This document shows, one piece after another, positions 1-6,221 of a stretch of 10,496 nucleotides of DNA. Each line of letters begins with the position of its first letter. The first letter of the stretch is position 1. The notes beneath the pieces were generated by a model. It did no database searches, was not told the DNA's origin, and saw only the letters and a program-made list of their open reading frames with translations. The position numbers and the translations under genes were made by a program. Where the stretch lies: NCBI RefSeq assembly GCF_946222305.1, contig NZ_CAMIHZ010000048.1:1-10496 (forward strand), read 5' to 3'. Source of the DNA: an uncultured Corynebacterium sp. (GTDB lineage: Bacteria; Actinomycetota; Actinomycetes; Mycobacteriales; Mycobacteriaceae).

Positions 1-54
1 ACCCGTGTTACCGGCGTGAGAGGCCGGCGTCCTAGGCCGCTAGACGAACGGGGC
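1..54 (-). tRNA. tRNA-Glu (anticodon CTC), partial at window edge
   Basis: Read on the minus strand from position 54, the sequence begins GCCCCGT, a 7-nt acceptor 5' arm, and continues through a D-arm (GTCTAGCGGCCTAGGAC) to an anticodon stem CCGGC/GCCGG. That stem encloses the 7-nt loop CTCTCAC, with anticodon CTC at 20-18, so the tRNA decodes GAG. The variable region and the start of the T-arm (ACGGGT) follow, and the window then ends, so the 3' third of the gene is missing. The start and the D-arm match bacterial tRNA-Glu as I know it. Confidence 0.93.
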
Positions 55-85
55 AGGACTTGCACGCTTTCGCGTGTGCAACGAG

Positions 86-117
86 ATAATAGCTTACCTG
101 ATAGTGAATAGGTTCAA
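86..117 (-). promoter_or_regulatory. possible promoter of the tRNA-Glu gene
   Basis: On the minus strand, TATTAT (91-86) fits a -10 box and lies 32 nt upstream of the tRNA 5' end. TTGAAC (117-112) resembles a -35 box, but the 20-nt spacer is longer than the usual 16-18, so the -35 assignment is weak. Between the -10 and the tRNA lies an inverted repeat, TTGCAC (60-65) against GTGCAA (76-81), which would be in the 5' leader of the tRNA precursor. Confidence 0.3.
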
Positions 118-250
118 CTAATTAGCAGTTCAGGATAGCTTTTCAGCTTTAGCCCACCCTCCAACGCTTAACCTAGTAAGGCCCCTACTTCAAGACCCAA
201 GCTCCCATGCGCCCTCATAGCTCACGCCCCAATTACCCGCGGCCTACGAT

Positions 251-320
251 TCGTGCCCCTCTACTCGCGCTCCGCGGTTCGTGCTCCTCTACCCGCGACC
301 CGCGGTTCGTGCCCATAGCT
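251..320. repeat. 28-bp tandem repeat, about 2.5 copies
   Basis: Two full units, 251-278 and 279-306, begin TCGTGCYCCTCTAC and end CCGCGGT. A partial third unit starting TCGTGCCC follows from 307. The two full units differ at only a few positions. A diverged related segment (GCGGCCTACGAT) precedes the first unit. The array is non-coding and lies between the tRNA gene and the OPT transporter. Confidence 0.75.
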
Positions 321-345
321 TCGAATCACGCCTCACTGCCTCGTA

Positions 346-375
346 TTGAAATTTGCGCATATCGAATTATTAGAT
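346..375 (+). promoter_or_regulatory. possible promoter for the OPT transporter gene
   Basis: TTGAAA (346-351) is followed after 16 nt by TATTAG (368-373), or after 18 nt by TTAGAT (370-375), in the only clearly AT-rich patch of this intergenic region. If used, it would give a 5' leader of about 155 nt. It is a pattern match only. Confidence 0.25.
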
Positions 376-538
376 TATGTTTCCACGCCCTACGGTTCTA
401 AAATCAGGACGTGAATCATTGCTTACTAACGCGGTAGTTGGTCCACCGAGCGCCACAAACGCTACGAAAATTCGCGGATCCCGCAACATATCGTCACAGT
501 GAGCAGGTTTAATCCGATTGACGTAGAAAGAGCTCCTC

Positions 539-2713
539 ATGAATAGCTCCCCTGAAGGCGACGGTTTGTCGCAACCGGGCGCCGGCAACAGTAACGCCGG
601 CGAACAGTCCGCAGCCTCCAGCGATGCCCGCGGACACTCCGCAGGCTCCGCTAGCCGTGTCGGCGGAAACACTAATGACAGTGCCACCGGCCTCTCCGCA
701 ACGACCAAAACAACTGCGCCGAACCGCACCTCCGCGGTCCGCGAGTTCACCCTCCGCGCGGTCATCCTCGGTGGCATCATCACCTTGGTTTTCACCGCGG
801 CCAACGTGTACCTCGGTCTCCGCGTAGGCCTCACGTTCGCGACGTCAATCCCCGCCGCCGTGATCTCCATGGCGATCCTGCGCAACTTCAAGAACCACTC
901 CATCCAGGAGAACAACATCGTCCAGACCATCGCGTCTGCGGCGGGAACGCTTTCAGCCATTATTTTCGTTCTCCCCGGCCTCATCATGGTCGGCTGGTGG
1001 CAGGGCTTCCCGTACTGGACGACCGCCGCAGTCTGCGCGATTGGCGGCATCCTCGGCGTGATGTTCTCCATCCCGCTGCGCCGAGCGCTCGTCACCGGCT
1101 CTGACCTGCCATTCCCTGAAGGTGTTGCTGCCGCCGAGGTCCTCAAGGTCGGCGACACTTCTGGCACCCACGCGACCGGCACCGCAGGCGAGGCCAGTGC
1201 CGCCGACGCCGCCGACGCCGACGAGGAGAACAAACAAGGCCTCCGCATGATCATCGTCGGCGCCATCGCTTCGGCCGCCATGGCGATCCTCGGCTCTATG
1301 AAGGTCGCAGCGACGGAAATCTCCACGGCATTCCGCCTCGGCTCCGGCGGCACCATGATCGGCGGTTCGCTCTCCCTCGCGCTGATCGGTGTGGGCCACT
1401 TGGTCGGACTCTCCGTCGGTATCGCAATGATCATCGGCCTCGTCATCTCCTACGGAGTCCTGCTCCCGATGCGCACTTCCGGTCTGCTACCGGCCGAAGG
1501 CGACATCTCTGACGTCGTCGCATCCACGTTCTCTCACGATGTCCGCTTCATCGGCGCGGGTGCGATGGCCATCGCCGCAGTATGGACTCTGCTGAAGATC
1601 ATTGGTCCAATCATCAAGGGAATCAAGGACAGCTTGGCGTCGTCCCGAGCCCGCCACGCCGGCCAACAAGTAGCCCTCACCGAAAAAGACATCCCCTTCC
1701 CCGTGGTCGCAGGTGTGACTTTGGCTTCGATGATCCCCGTGGGCTTGCTTCTGTGGCTGTTCGTCAAGGACTCTTCTATTACCCAGCACACCAGCGGTCT
1801 GATCATCCTGTCGATTGTCTACACCTTGCTGGTCGGCCTGATCGTCGCCTCCATCTGTGGCTACATGGCGGGTCTGATCGGAGCTTCGAACTCCCCAATC
1901 TCCGGCGTGGGCATCATCGTGGTGTTGTCGGCTGCTTTGCTGATCAAGGTGGTTATTGGTGGGGAGGCCGACGCCAACGCGCTCGTCGCCTACACCCTCT
2001 TCACGGCTGCCGTGGTGTTCGGCATCGCGACGATCTCAAACGATAACCTGCAGGACTTGAAGACCGGCCAACTAGTTGGCGCGACGCCGTGGAAGCAGCA
2101 GGTTGCCCTGGTTATCGGTGTAGTTTTCGGTTCTATCGTCATCCCGCCGATCCTGGAGCTGATGCTGAAGGGCTTCGGTTTCGCCGGTGCCCCAGGCGCG
2201 AGCCCAGATGCGCTGCCGGCACCGCAGGCAGCTCTGTTGAGCTCCGTGGCCAAGGGCATTTTCGGTAACTCCCTAGATTGGGGCCTGATCGGCCTCGGCG
2301 CCGCGATCGGTGCTGTGGTTATCGTGATCAACGAGATCCTGTCCAAGACCAGCAAGTTCTCCCTGCCACCGCTGGCCGTGGGCATGGGTATGTACCTGCC
2401 AGCTTCGTTGACGCTGGTCATCCCCATCGGTGCCGCACTGGGTTACTTCTACAACAAGTGGGCAGACAAGCAGGCGAACCCGGAGCGCTCCAAGCGCATG
2501 GGTGTGCTGATGGCTACCGGTCTGATCGTGGGTGAGTCGCTGTTCGGTGTGCTCAACGCGGCTATCATCGCGGCTACGTCCAACGGCGACGCTCTGGCGG
2601 TGGTCGGTGAGGAATTCGAAAAGACCGCGCAGTGGATGGGCTTGGCACTGTTCATCGTGCTGACCACCGTGGTGTACAACTATGTCAAGAAGCGCCAGGC
2701 GCTGAAGTCCTAG
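539..2713 (+). CDS. OPT-family oligopeptide transporter
   Basis: A 724-residue integral membrane protein of the prokaryotic OPT (oligopeptide transporter) family, expected to take up peptides or metal chelates across the cytoplasmic membrane by proton coupling; the substrate cannot be read from the sequence. Residues 1-65 form a Ser/Gly/Ala/Asn-rich hydrophilic N-terminal tail with no signal peptide. The core starts with the family's first membrane block (REFTLRAVILGG at 68-79, then AANVYLGLRVGLTF near 87-100). Further family motifs are NNIVQTIASAAGT (125-137) and LPFPEGVAAAEVL (190-202), and many hydrophobic helices continue to the short basic C-terminus. Residues 207-232 form an Ala/Asp-rich cytosol-type linker. 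The ATG at 539 is preceded by AGAAAGAG about 8 nt upstream. A small hairpin, GTCAG-GTAA-CTGAC (2718-2731), follows the stop but has no T-run. The long tail is unusual for the family but reads as coding. The family assignment is firm. Confidence 0.92.
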   Translation: MNSSPEGDGLSQPGAGNSNAGEQSAASSDARGHSAGSASRVGGNTNDSATGLSATTKTTAPNRTSAVREFTLRAVILGGIITLVFTAANVYLGLRVGLTFATSIPAAVISMAILRNFKNHSIQENNIVQTIASAAGTLSAIIFVLPGLIMVGWWQGFPYWTTAAVCAIGGILGVMFSIPLRRALVTGSDLPFPEGVAAAEVLKVGDTSGTHATGTAGEASAADAADADEENKQGLRMIIVGAIASAAMAILGSMKVAATEISTAFRLGSGGTMIGGSLSLALIGVGHLVGLSVGIAMIIGLVISYGVLLPMRTSGLLPAEGDISDVVASTFSHDVRFIGAGAMAIAAVWTLLKIIGPIIKGIKDSLASSRARHAGQQVALTEKDIPFPVVAGVTLASMIPVGLLLWLFVKDSSITQHTSGLIILSIVYTLLVGLIVASICGYMAGLIGASNSPISGVGIIVVLSAALLIKVVIGGEADANALVAYTLFTAAVVFGIATISNDNLQDLKTGQLVGATPWKQQVALVIGVVFGSIVIPPILELMLKGFGFAGAPGASPDALPAPQAALLSSVAKGIFGNSLDWGLIGLGAAIGAVVIVINEILSKTSKFSLPPLAVGMGMYLPASLTLVIPIGAALGYFYNKWADKQANPERSKRMGVLMATGLIVGESLFGVLNAAIIAATSNGDALAVVGEEFEKTAQWMGLALFIVLTTVVYNYVKKRQALKS

Positions 2714-2906
2714 GGAAGTCAGGTAACTGACGCCGCCTGAGCCAGCGATCACCGCAAGCTCGTCAAGCTGAGCAAGAATTAACAGCGGGCTCAGGGAGCA
2801 CTGCGAGCGGCACAAGCACGGCAAGTTCGGCGAGCACGGCGCTCGGCACACATCCGGCACAGGCAGCATACGTTACGAACGCACAAGTTGGCAGAGGCAG
2901 CATAAG
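2714..2906. other. short-repeat-rich gap upstream of the mannosyltransferase gene
   Basis: This 193-bp gap contains repeated short words: AGGCAGCATA at 2861-2870 and 2895-2904, AAGTTGGCA at 2885-2893 and 2904-2912, and several GGCAC/GCACGGC copies between 2809 and 2860. A small stem CGAGC-ACGGC-GCTCG lies at 2831-2845. The mannosyltransferase ribosome binding site falls inside the last repeat. I see no gene and no clear promoter. Confidence 0.5.
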
Positions 2907-4520
2907 TTGGCACGAGCCACCGAGAATCACAAGCGCATCCACCTGCGCACCAGCCACAAAATCGCGCTGGCCGTGGTGGGTGCGCTTTCGGCATTGGTCT
3001 CGCTGTTCAATCCGGCGGCGACCGTGGACCGCGGGGTGCCCGTGTTCCAGTACCGACTGGATTTGGACGTTTATCGGGTAGGTGCACAGCGCGTCCTGGA
3101 CGGTCTCGAACTGTACAGTGGCCACTTCCATATCGTGGCGGACATCAAGCTGCCGTTCACGTATCCGCCAATTTCGGCGCTGCTGTTCACCCCGCTGACG
3201 GCGCTGCCATACACCGCGAGTTCTGTGCTGCTTACGCTGGCAACCATCACCCTGACGTGGTGGCTGGTGGCATGGACGCTCCATTCTGCCGCCCGCTTGG
3301 ATCGGCATTCTGCGGGCTGGATTGCTGTCGGCCTGGCCGCGGTGCTGATCCACCTGAGCCCCATCCACACTTCCGTCACCTACGGGCAAATCAATGTGCT
3401 GCTGATGGCGATGGTTTTCGCCGACGCCTTCGTGGTCCCCCGCCGTTTCCGCGGCCTACTGACGGCGCTTGCTGTTTCTATAAAATTGACGCCCGCAGTG
3501 TTCGGTTTGTGGTTTTTGCTGCGGAAAGACTGGGGCTCCGTGATTCGGATGGGCATGGGCACGGTAGGCGCCACGGCCCTGGCATGGTTGATCTTGCCGC
3601 GGGATTCCGTGCGCTATTGGACGGAAACTCTGCGCGAAACTGGGCGCATCGGCGGCGAAGAGTATGCGCTGAACCAGAGCCTGAACGGGTTGCTCTACCG
3701 CCTTAGGCTGCGCGCAAGGGTGACTGAAGGGGCCGGCGCAGGTGAAGGGAGCAGCGCAGGTGACGGGGGTGGCGTGGGCGACGGGGGTGGCGTAGGCGAC
3801 CAGATCGGCAAGGCATTAACTACGACGAATGATGCACACGGCACATTTGGAGCACACTTGTGGCTGGTACTCGTTATCCTGGCGCTCATCGTGGTCGCGC
3901 TGGTAATGATCCGACTGCTCCGTGCGGAAGCACCGATTGTGGCGCTGTGCGTGAACGCGCTGTTCGCGCTGCTGGCCAGCCCGGTCTCGTGGTCGCACCA
4001 CTGGTGCTGGGCACCAATTATGCTTGTCGCGATCGGCAGCTACGCCTTTGCTAACCAGCGCAATCAGCGCCCGCAAAAACGTCTCCCAGTCGACAGTCAC
4101 GTTCCTGCCGGCCACTCCACGTCAACACGTTCCACAACGAACCGCGTTCCAGCCGGCCACCCCACGTCAAGGCGCTCCACAACCAATCGCGTTCCAGCTG
4201 GCCACCCCACGTCAACACGGTCCGCAACGGGCTCAGCTCCGGCGGCGCAAATCCCTGGCTCGAATTCCACTGGGCAAACCCATGTCGGCGATCCCCGCTC
4301 TGACCGTGCCCTCTCCGGTCCGCGCTGGATGTGGATTGCCCTGCTCATCGCGGGGTTCGCAGCCTTCGCCTTGGAACCCACCACATTCGTCCCATACAAC
4401 GATCAACGCGAATTGCACTGGAATCTCTGGCAACAGCTGGTGGGCAACGCGTACCTGTGGTGGGCACTTGTTGCGCTTGTCATGTTGGGAATCTGCGCCC
4501 GCCCGGCCCGATCCCGCTAG
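2907..4520 (+). CDS. GT87-family polyprenyl-phosphomannose-dependent alpha-mannosyltransferase
   Basis: A 537-residue multi-pass GT-C glycosyltransferase of family GT87 (DUF2029). In Mycobacteriales such enzymes use polyprenyl-phosphomannose outside the cytoplasmic membrane to add alpha-(1->2) mannose to PIM, lipomannan or lipoarabinomannan. Family hallmarks: an acidic extracytoplasmic motif RLDLDVYRVGA (50-60), whose Asp52/Asp54 are candidates for the catalytic base; LPFTYPPISALLF (82-94); SPIHTSVTYGQINVLL (151-166); SIKLTPAVFGLWFLLRKDW (191-209); NQSLNGLLYRL (256-266); and SPVSWSHHWCW (358-368). Two inserts are unusual: a Gly/Asp-rich stretch (about 274-299) and a 15-residue motif repeated three times (399-443), both in predicted loops. 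The TTG at 2907 is chosen because it is the first start-type codon after the in-frame stop at 2769 and has AGAGG 9 nt upstream. Whether it is the MptC, PimE or another paralogue cannot be decided here. Confidence 0.85.
   Translation: MARATENHKRIHLRTSHKIALAVVGALSALVSLFNPAATVDRGVPVFQYRLDLDVYRVGAQRVLDGLELYSGHFHIVADIKLPFTYPPISALLFTPLTALPYTASSVLLTLATITLTWWLVAWTLHSAARLDRHSAGWIAVGLAAVLIHLSPIHTSVTYGQINVLLMAMVFADAFVVPRRFRGLLTALAVSIKLTPAVFGLWFLLRKDWGSVIRMGMGTVGATALAWLILPRDSVRYWTETLRETGRIGGEEYALNQSLNGLLYRLRLRARVTEGAGAGEGSSAGDGGGVGDGGGVGDQIGKALTTTNDAHGTFGAHLWLVLVILALIVVALVMIRLLRAEAPIVALCVNALFALLASPVSWSHHWCWAPIMLVAIGSYAFANQRNQRPQKRLPVDSHVPAGHSTSTRSTTNRVPAGHPTSRRSTTNRVPAGHPTSTRSATGSAPAAQIPGSNSTGQTHVGDPRSDRALSGPRWMWIALLIAGFAAFALEPTTFVPYNDQRELHWNLWQQLVGNAYLWWALVALVMLGICARPARSR
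3762..3800 (+). repeat. 18-bp in-frame tandem repeat encoding a Gly/Asp-rich loop
   Basis: Two nearly identical 18-bp units, 3762-3779 and 3780-3797, encode DGGGVG twice and are followed by the start of a third (GAC). They differ at one base. They lie in a wider Gly-rich stretch (3733-3800) between the conserved NQSLNGLLYRL block and the next membrane helix of the mannosyltransferase. Confidence 0.75.
4101..4235 (+). repeat. 45-bp in-frame tandem repeat, three copies, in the mannosyltransferase
   Basis: Units at 4101-4145, 4146-4190 and 4191-4235 begin GTTCCWGCYGGCCACYCCAC and each encode 15 residues of the form VPAGHPTSTRSTTNR. Unit length is a multiple of three, so copy-number change would keep the frame. 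The array lies in the hydrophilic segment (about 383-472) between two membrane regions. The third unit is the most diverged at its end. Confidence 0.9.
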
Positions 4521-4545
4521 ATACTGCGCGACCCTGCTCGGCCCG

Positions 4546-4573
4546 GTCTGGAACCGAAGCGGTTCGGCACGGC
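4546..4573. repeat. 28-bp direct repeat, copy A (with internal hairpin)
   Basis: GTCTG, then GAACCGAAGC, then GGTTCGGCACGGC. It matches copy B at 4803-4830 at 26 of 28 positions. In this copy, GAACCG-AAG-CGGTTC (4551-4565) is a perfect 6-bp stem with a 3-nt loop. It begins 25 bp after the mannosyltransferase stop and could help end transcription, although no T-run follows on either strand. Confidence 0.8.
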
Positions 4574-4590
4574 CATCCCCCACCGGAAAG

Positions 4591-4637
4591 CAGAACGAAA
4601 TGACCCATACACGCTCCGGATGGCGCATCTCGTTCTG
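4591..4637. other. 47-nt long imperfect hairpin
   Basis: The outer arms CAGAACGA (4591-4598) and TCGTTCTG (4630-4637) pair perfectly over 8 bp. After a 1x1 mismatch, ATG (4600-4602) pairs with CAT (4626-4628). After a 2x2 internal loop, CCAT (4605-4608) pairs with ATGG (4620-4623), leaving an 11-nt loop. The two 18-nt arms therefore pair in register at 15 of 18 positions. Possible roles are an mRNA 3' end structure, a factor-dependent terminator or a mobile-element end; none is proven. Confidence 0.75.
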
Positions 4638-4671
4638 CAAATCGCACAGTGGACAAGCACTCCACCTGCCA

Positions 4672-4800
4672 ACGCCCCACCCGAGCAGCACCAAGCGCCA
4701 CCCACGCCCCACCCGAGCAGCACCAAACACCACCACGCGCCACCCGAACAGCACCAAGCACCACCCGCGCCCCACCCAAGCCACGTCCAACGCCACCTCC
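4672..4800. repeat. 32-bp tandem repeat, about four copies
   Basis: Units at 4672-4703, 4704-4734, 4735-4766 and a diverged 4767-4800 share ACGCSCCACCCGARCAGCAC followed by CAA and a CACC-rich end. The array is strongly strand-biased: C- and A-rich on the plus strand, with almost no T. It is non-coding, judged by its position, the absence of a ribosome binding site and the 31-34 bp unit lengths that break any frame. Confidence 0.8.
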
Positions 4801-4802
4801 CA

Positions 4803-4830
4803 GTCTGAAACGGAAGCGGTTCGGCACGGC
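4803..4830. repeat. 28-bp direct repeat, copy B
   Basis: GTCTG, then AAACGGAAGC, then GGTTCGGCACGGC: the second copy of the 4546-4573 repeat, with two base differences. One difference breaks the perfect hairpin of copy A. It lies immediately after the tandem array and 40 bp before the YihY-family start codon. Confidence 0.8.
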
Positions 4831-4870
4831 GTCGGATAAAAAGACCCGTAAGCAGGTACGTTAAGTAGCG

Positions 4871-6007
4871 ATGAGCAAGAGGATCGAGCTGCAGGGCGCC
4901 CACCGGATCGAGCAACCAGAGTACGTGGTGCCGGCCAGCGGGCACCGGCCCGTGGAGGCGCTTGACCCGCGCGAGTACTACCAGACGGTGAGCCGGCCGG
5001 AGTTTCTGCTGCGCGGCTCCGCGTGGGGCCATATCGCGAAACGGCTGTACATCGAGTATTTCTTCCGCGGTTTGATGGACCGGGGCGCTATCTTGAGCTT
5101 TTTCACGCTGCTGACGACGGTGCCGACGTTGATGGCGTTTTACGCGATCACCACGCTGGTGCTGGACAAAAACCGCACGCGGGTGACGGAGATTACCGAC
5201 CAGTTCATCAGCGACAACATTCCTGGGCGCTTCGCCGATGAGGCGCGGCAGATCGTGGAACAGATCATCGGCTCGACGGATAAGTCCGTGGTCACGCTGA
5301 TTGTTTCGGTGATTTTCGCACTGTTTTCCTCGTCGGCGTATGTGCGCGCGTTCTCCCGCAGCGCGAACGCATTGTACGGGCGGCAAGAGGGCCGCTCCCT
5401 TGCACGAACTTGGCTGACCATGTGGGGACTGACGATCGCGCTGGTGATGGGCCTAGTCCTGATCGCGATCGCGTTCTTCCTGCGCGCGGACGTGCTGCAG
5501 CCTGTGCTGAACGCCGTCGCCGAACCGCTTAACTGGGAGGGCGCCGCGGATTTCGTGCTGAACAGGTTCCTGCCCGTGTGGGGTTATCTGCGCTGGCCAG
5601 TGGTGTTCGGGCTGTCGATCATGCTGATCGCAGCGCTATATCACGTGGCGCCGAATGTGCGGTACGGGCGCATGCGGTTCCTTACGACGGGTTCAGTATT
5701 CGCGCTGGTCACGATGACGCTGGTCGGCATCGGAGTGCGCACCTACCTAAACCGTTTCCTCGAGTTCGGGACCTACGGGGCGTTAGGTGGCCTCATCGCA
5801 CTGTTCATGGGCTTAGTCATCGCCAATACGTTGTTGCTGATGGGCCTTAAGCTCGACGCCGAAGTCACCCGATTCCGCGAACTCCAAGCGGGCATGGCCA
5901 GCGAAGACGTGATCCAGGTGCCTCCCCGCTCGAGTGCGGCGGCCTTCGGCCAAGATGAGATCGACGACAAGCTACGGGCGGATGCGCGGGGGTTTCGGGA
6001 TGGGTGA
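4871..6007 (+). CDS. YihY/virulence factor BrkB family membrane protein
   Basis: A 378-residue membrane protein of the YihY/BrkB family. The family's biochemical role is not settled; the old RNase BN label for it is wrong, and BrkB was linked to serum resistance in Bordetella. Residues 1-70 are a hydrophilic, probably cytoplasmic segment without a signal peptide. About six membrane helices follow, including GAILSFFTLLTTVPTLMAFY (72-91), SVVTLIVSVIFALFSSSAYV (139-158), LTIALVMGLVLIAIAFFL (187-204) and VVFGLSIMLIAALY (244-257). The family signatures YHVAPNVR (257-264) and GALGGLIALFMGLVIANTL (303-321), followed by the conserved LDAE (328-331), are present. The C-terminal 45 residues are polar. 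The ATG at 4871 follows a weak AGCAGG-type site. The gap to the next plus-strand gene is 214 bp. Confidence 0.9.
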   Translation: MSKRIELQGAHRIEQPEYVVPASGHRPVEALDPREYYQTVSRPEFLLRGSAWGHIAKRLYIEYFFRGLMDRGAILSFFTLLTTVPTLMAFYAITTLVLDKNRTRVTEITDQFISDNIPGRFADEARQIVEQIIGSTDKSVVTLIVSVIFALFSSSAYVRAFSRSANALYGRQEGRSLARTWLTMWGLTIALVMGLVLIAIAFFLRADVLQPVLNAVAEPLNWEGAADFVLNRFLPVWGYLRWPVVFGLSIMLIAALYHVAPNVRYGRMRFLTTGSVFALVTMTLVGIGVRTYLNRFLEFGTYGALGGLIALFMGLVIANTLLLMGLKLDAEVTRFRELQAGMASEDVIQVPPRSSAAAFGQDEIDDKLRADARGFRDG

Positions 6008-6221
6008 ACGAGAAAATCGGCGATGACCGGGTGATGACTTTCTTCGACCCGATTGCCGAAAGTGGATGGTTCCCGACAAGAGTGAAAACCGACGAAGAAT
6101 CGACAGGCCAACGTCAGTTTTTGTTTTCAAACGCGAACAGGCATTCGATCAATGGGCTCGCTGTCGTTAATCGTTCCTAGGGTGCGTGCTGTACGCAGCA
6201 GTATCCATGGAAAGGGATCTA

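Larger units (their letters stand above)
55..538. other. intergenic region between tRNA-Glu and the OPT transporter gene
   Basis: I see no convincing gene here. Contents in order: the tRNA leader hairpin and promoter candidate, a stretch of lower GC, a 28-bp tandem repeat from 251, a short AT-rich segment (about 346-385) that could hold the OPT promoter, and a ribosome binding site just before 539. A 64-codon open frame at 207-401 runs straight through the tandem repeat and has no ribosome binding site or recognisable product, so I do not call it a gene. Confidence 0.6.
4521..4870. other. intergenic repeat island between the mannosyltransferase and YihY genes
   Basis: This 350-bp gap holds no supported gene. 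Open frames in several directions cross it only because the C-rich repeats lack stop codons. In order it contains direct repeat copy A with a perfect small hairpin, a 47-nt imperfect hairpin, a 32-bp tandem repeat array and direct repeat copy B, then a short lower-GC leader before the ATG at 4871. Each part is listed separately. Confidence 0.7.

Noticed and set aside
370..1446. Long minus-strand open frame (358 codons) opposite the OPT gene
   Set aside because: It is antisense to a clear OPT transporter. Its translation has the Arg/Pro/Met/Ala-rich composition typical of the opposite strand of GC-rich genes and matches no family.
2718..2731. Hairpin GTCAG-GTAA-CTGAC after the OPT stop codon as a terminator
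   Set aside because: A 5-bp stem with no T-run is too weak to call.
4672..4800. Tandem array considered as a CRISPR
   Set aside because: The units are directly adjacent with no unique spacers, unit length drifts from 31 to 34, and no cas genes are visible.
4024..4839. 271-codon plus-strand open frame overlapping the end of the mannosyltransferase and the repeat island
   Set aside because: It lies in another frame of conserved GT87 sequence and continues through stop-poor C-rich repeats. It has no ribosome binding site or recognisable domain.
4517..5386. 289-codon minus-strand open frame across the repeat island and the start of the YihY gene
   Set aside because: Half of it is antisense to the YihY-family coding sequence and half is translated tandem repeat. 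No family features.
6118..6127. T-rich run (TTTTTGTTTT) after the YihY gene as an intrinsic terminator
   Set aside because: There is only a 3-bp stem immediately before it. The better inverted repeats (for example TTCTTCG at 6040-6046 with CGAAGAA) are too far apart to form a standard terminator.
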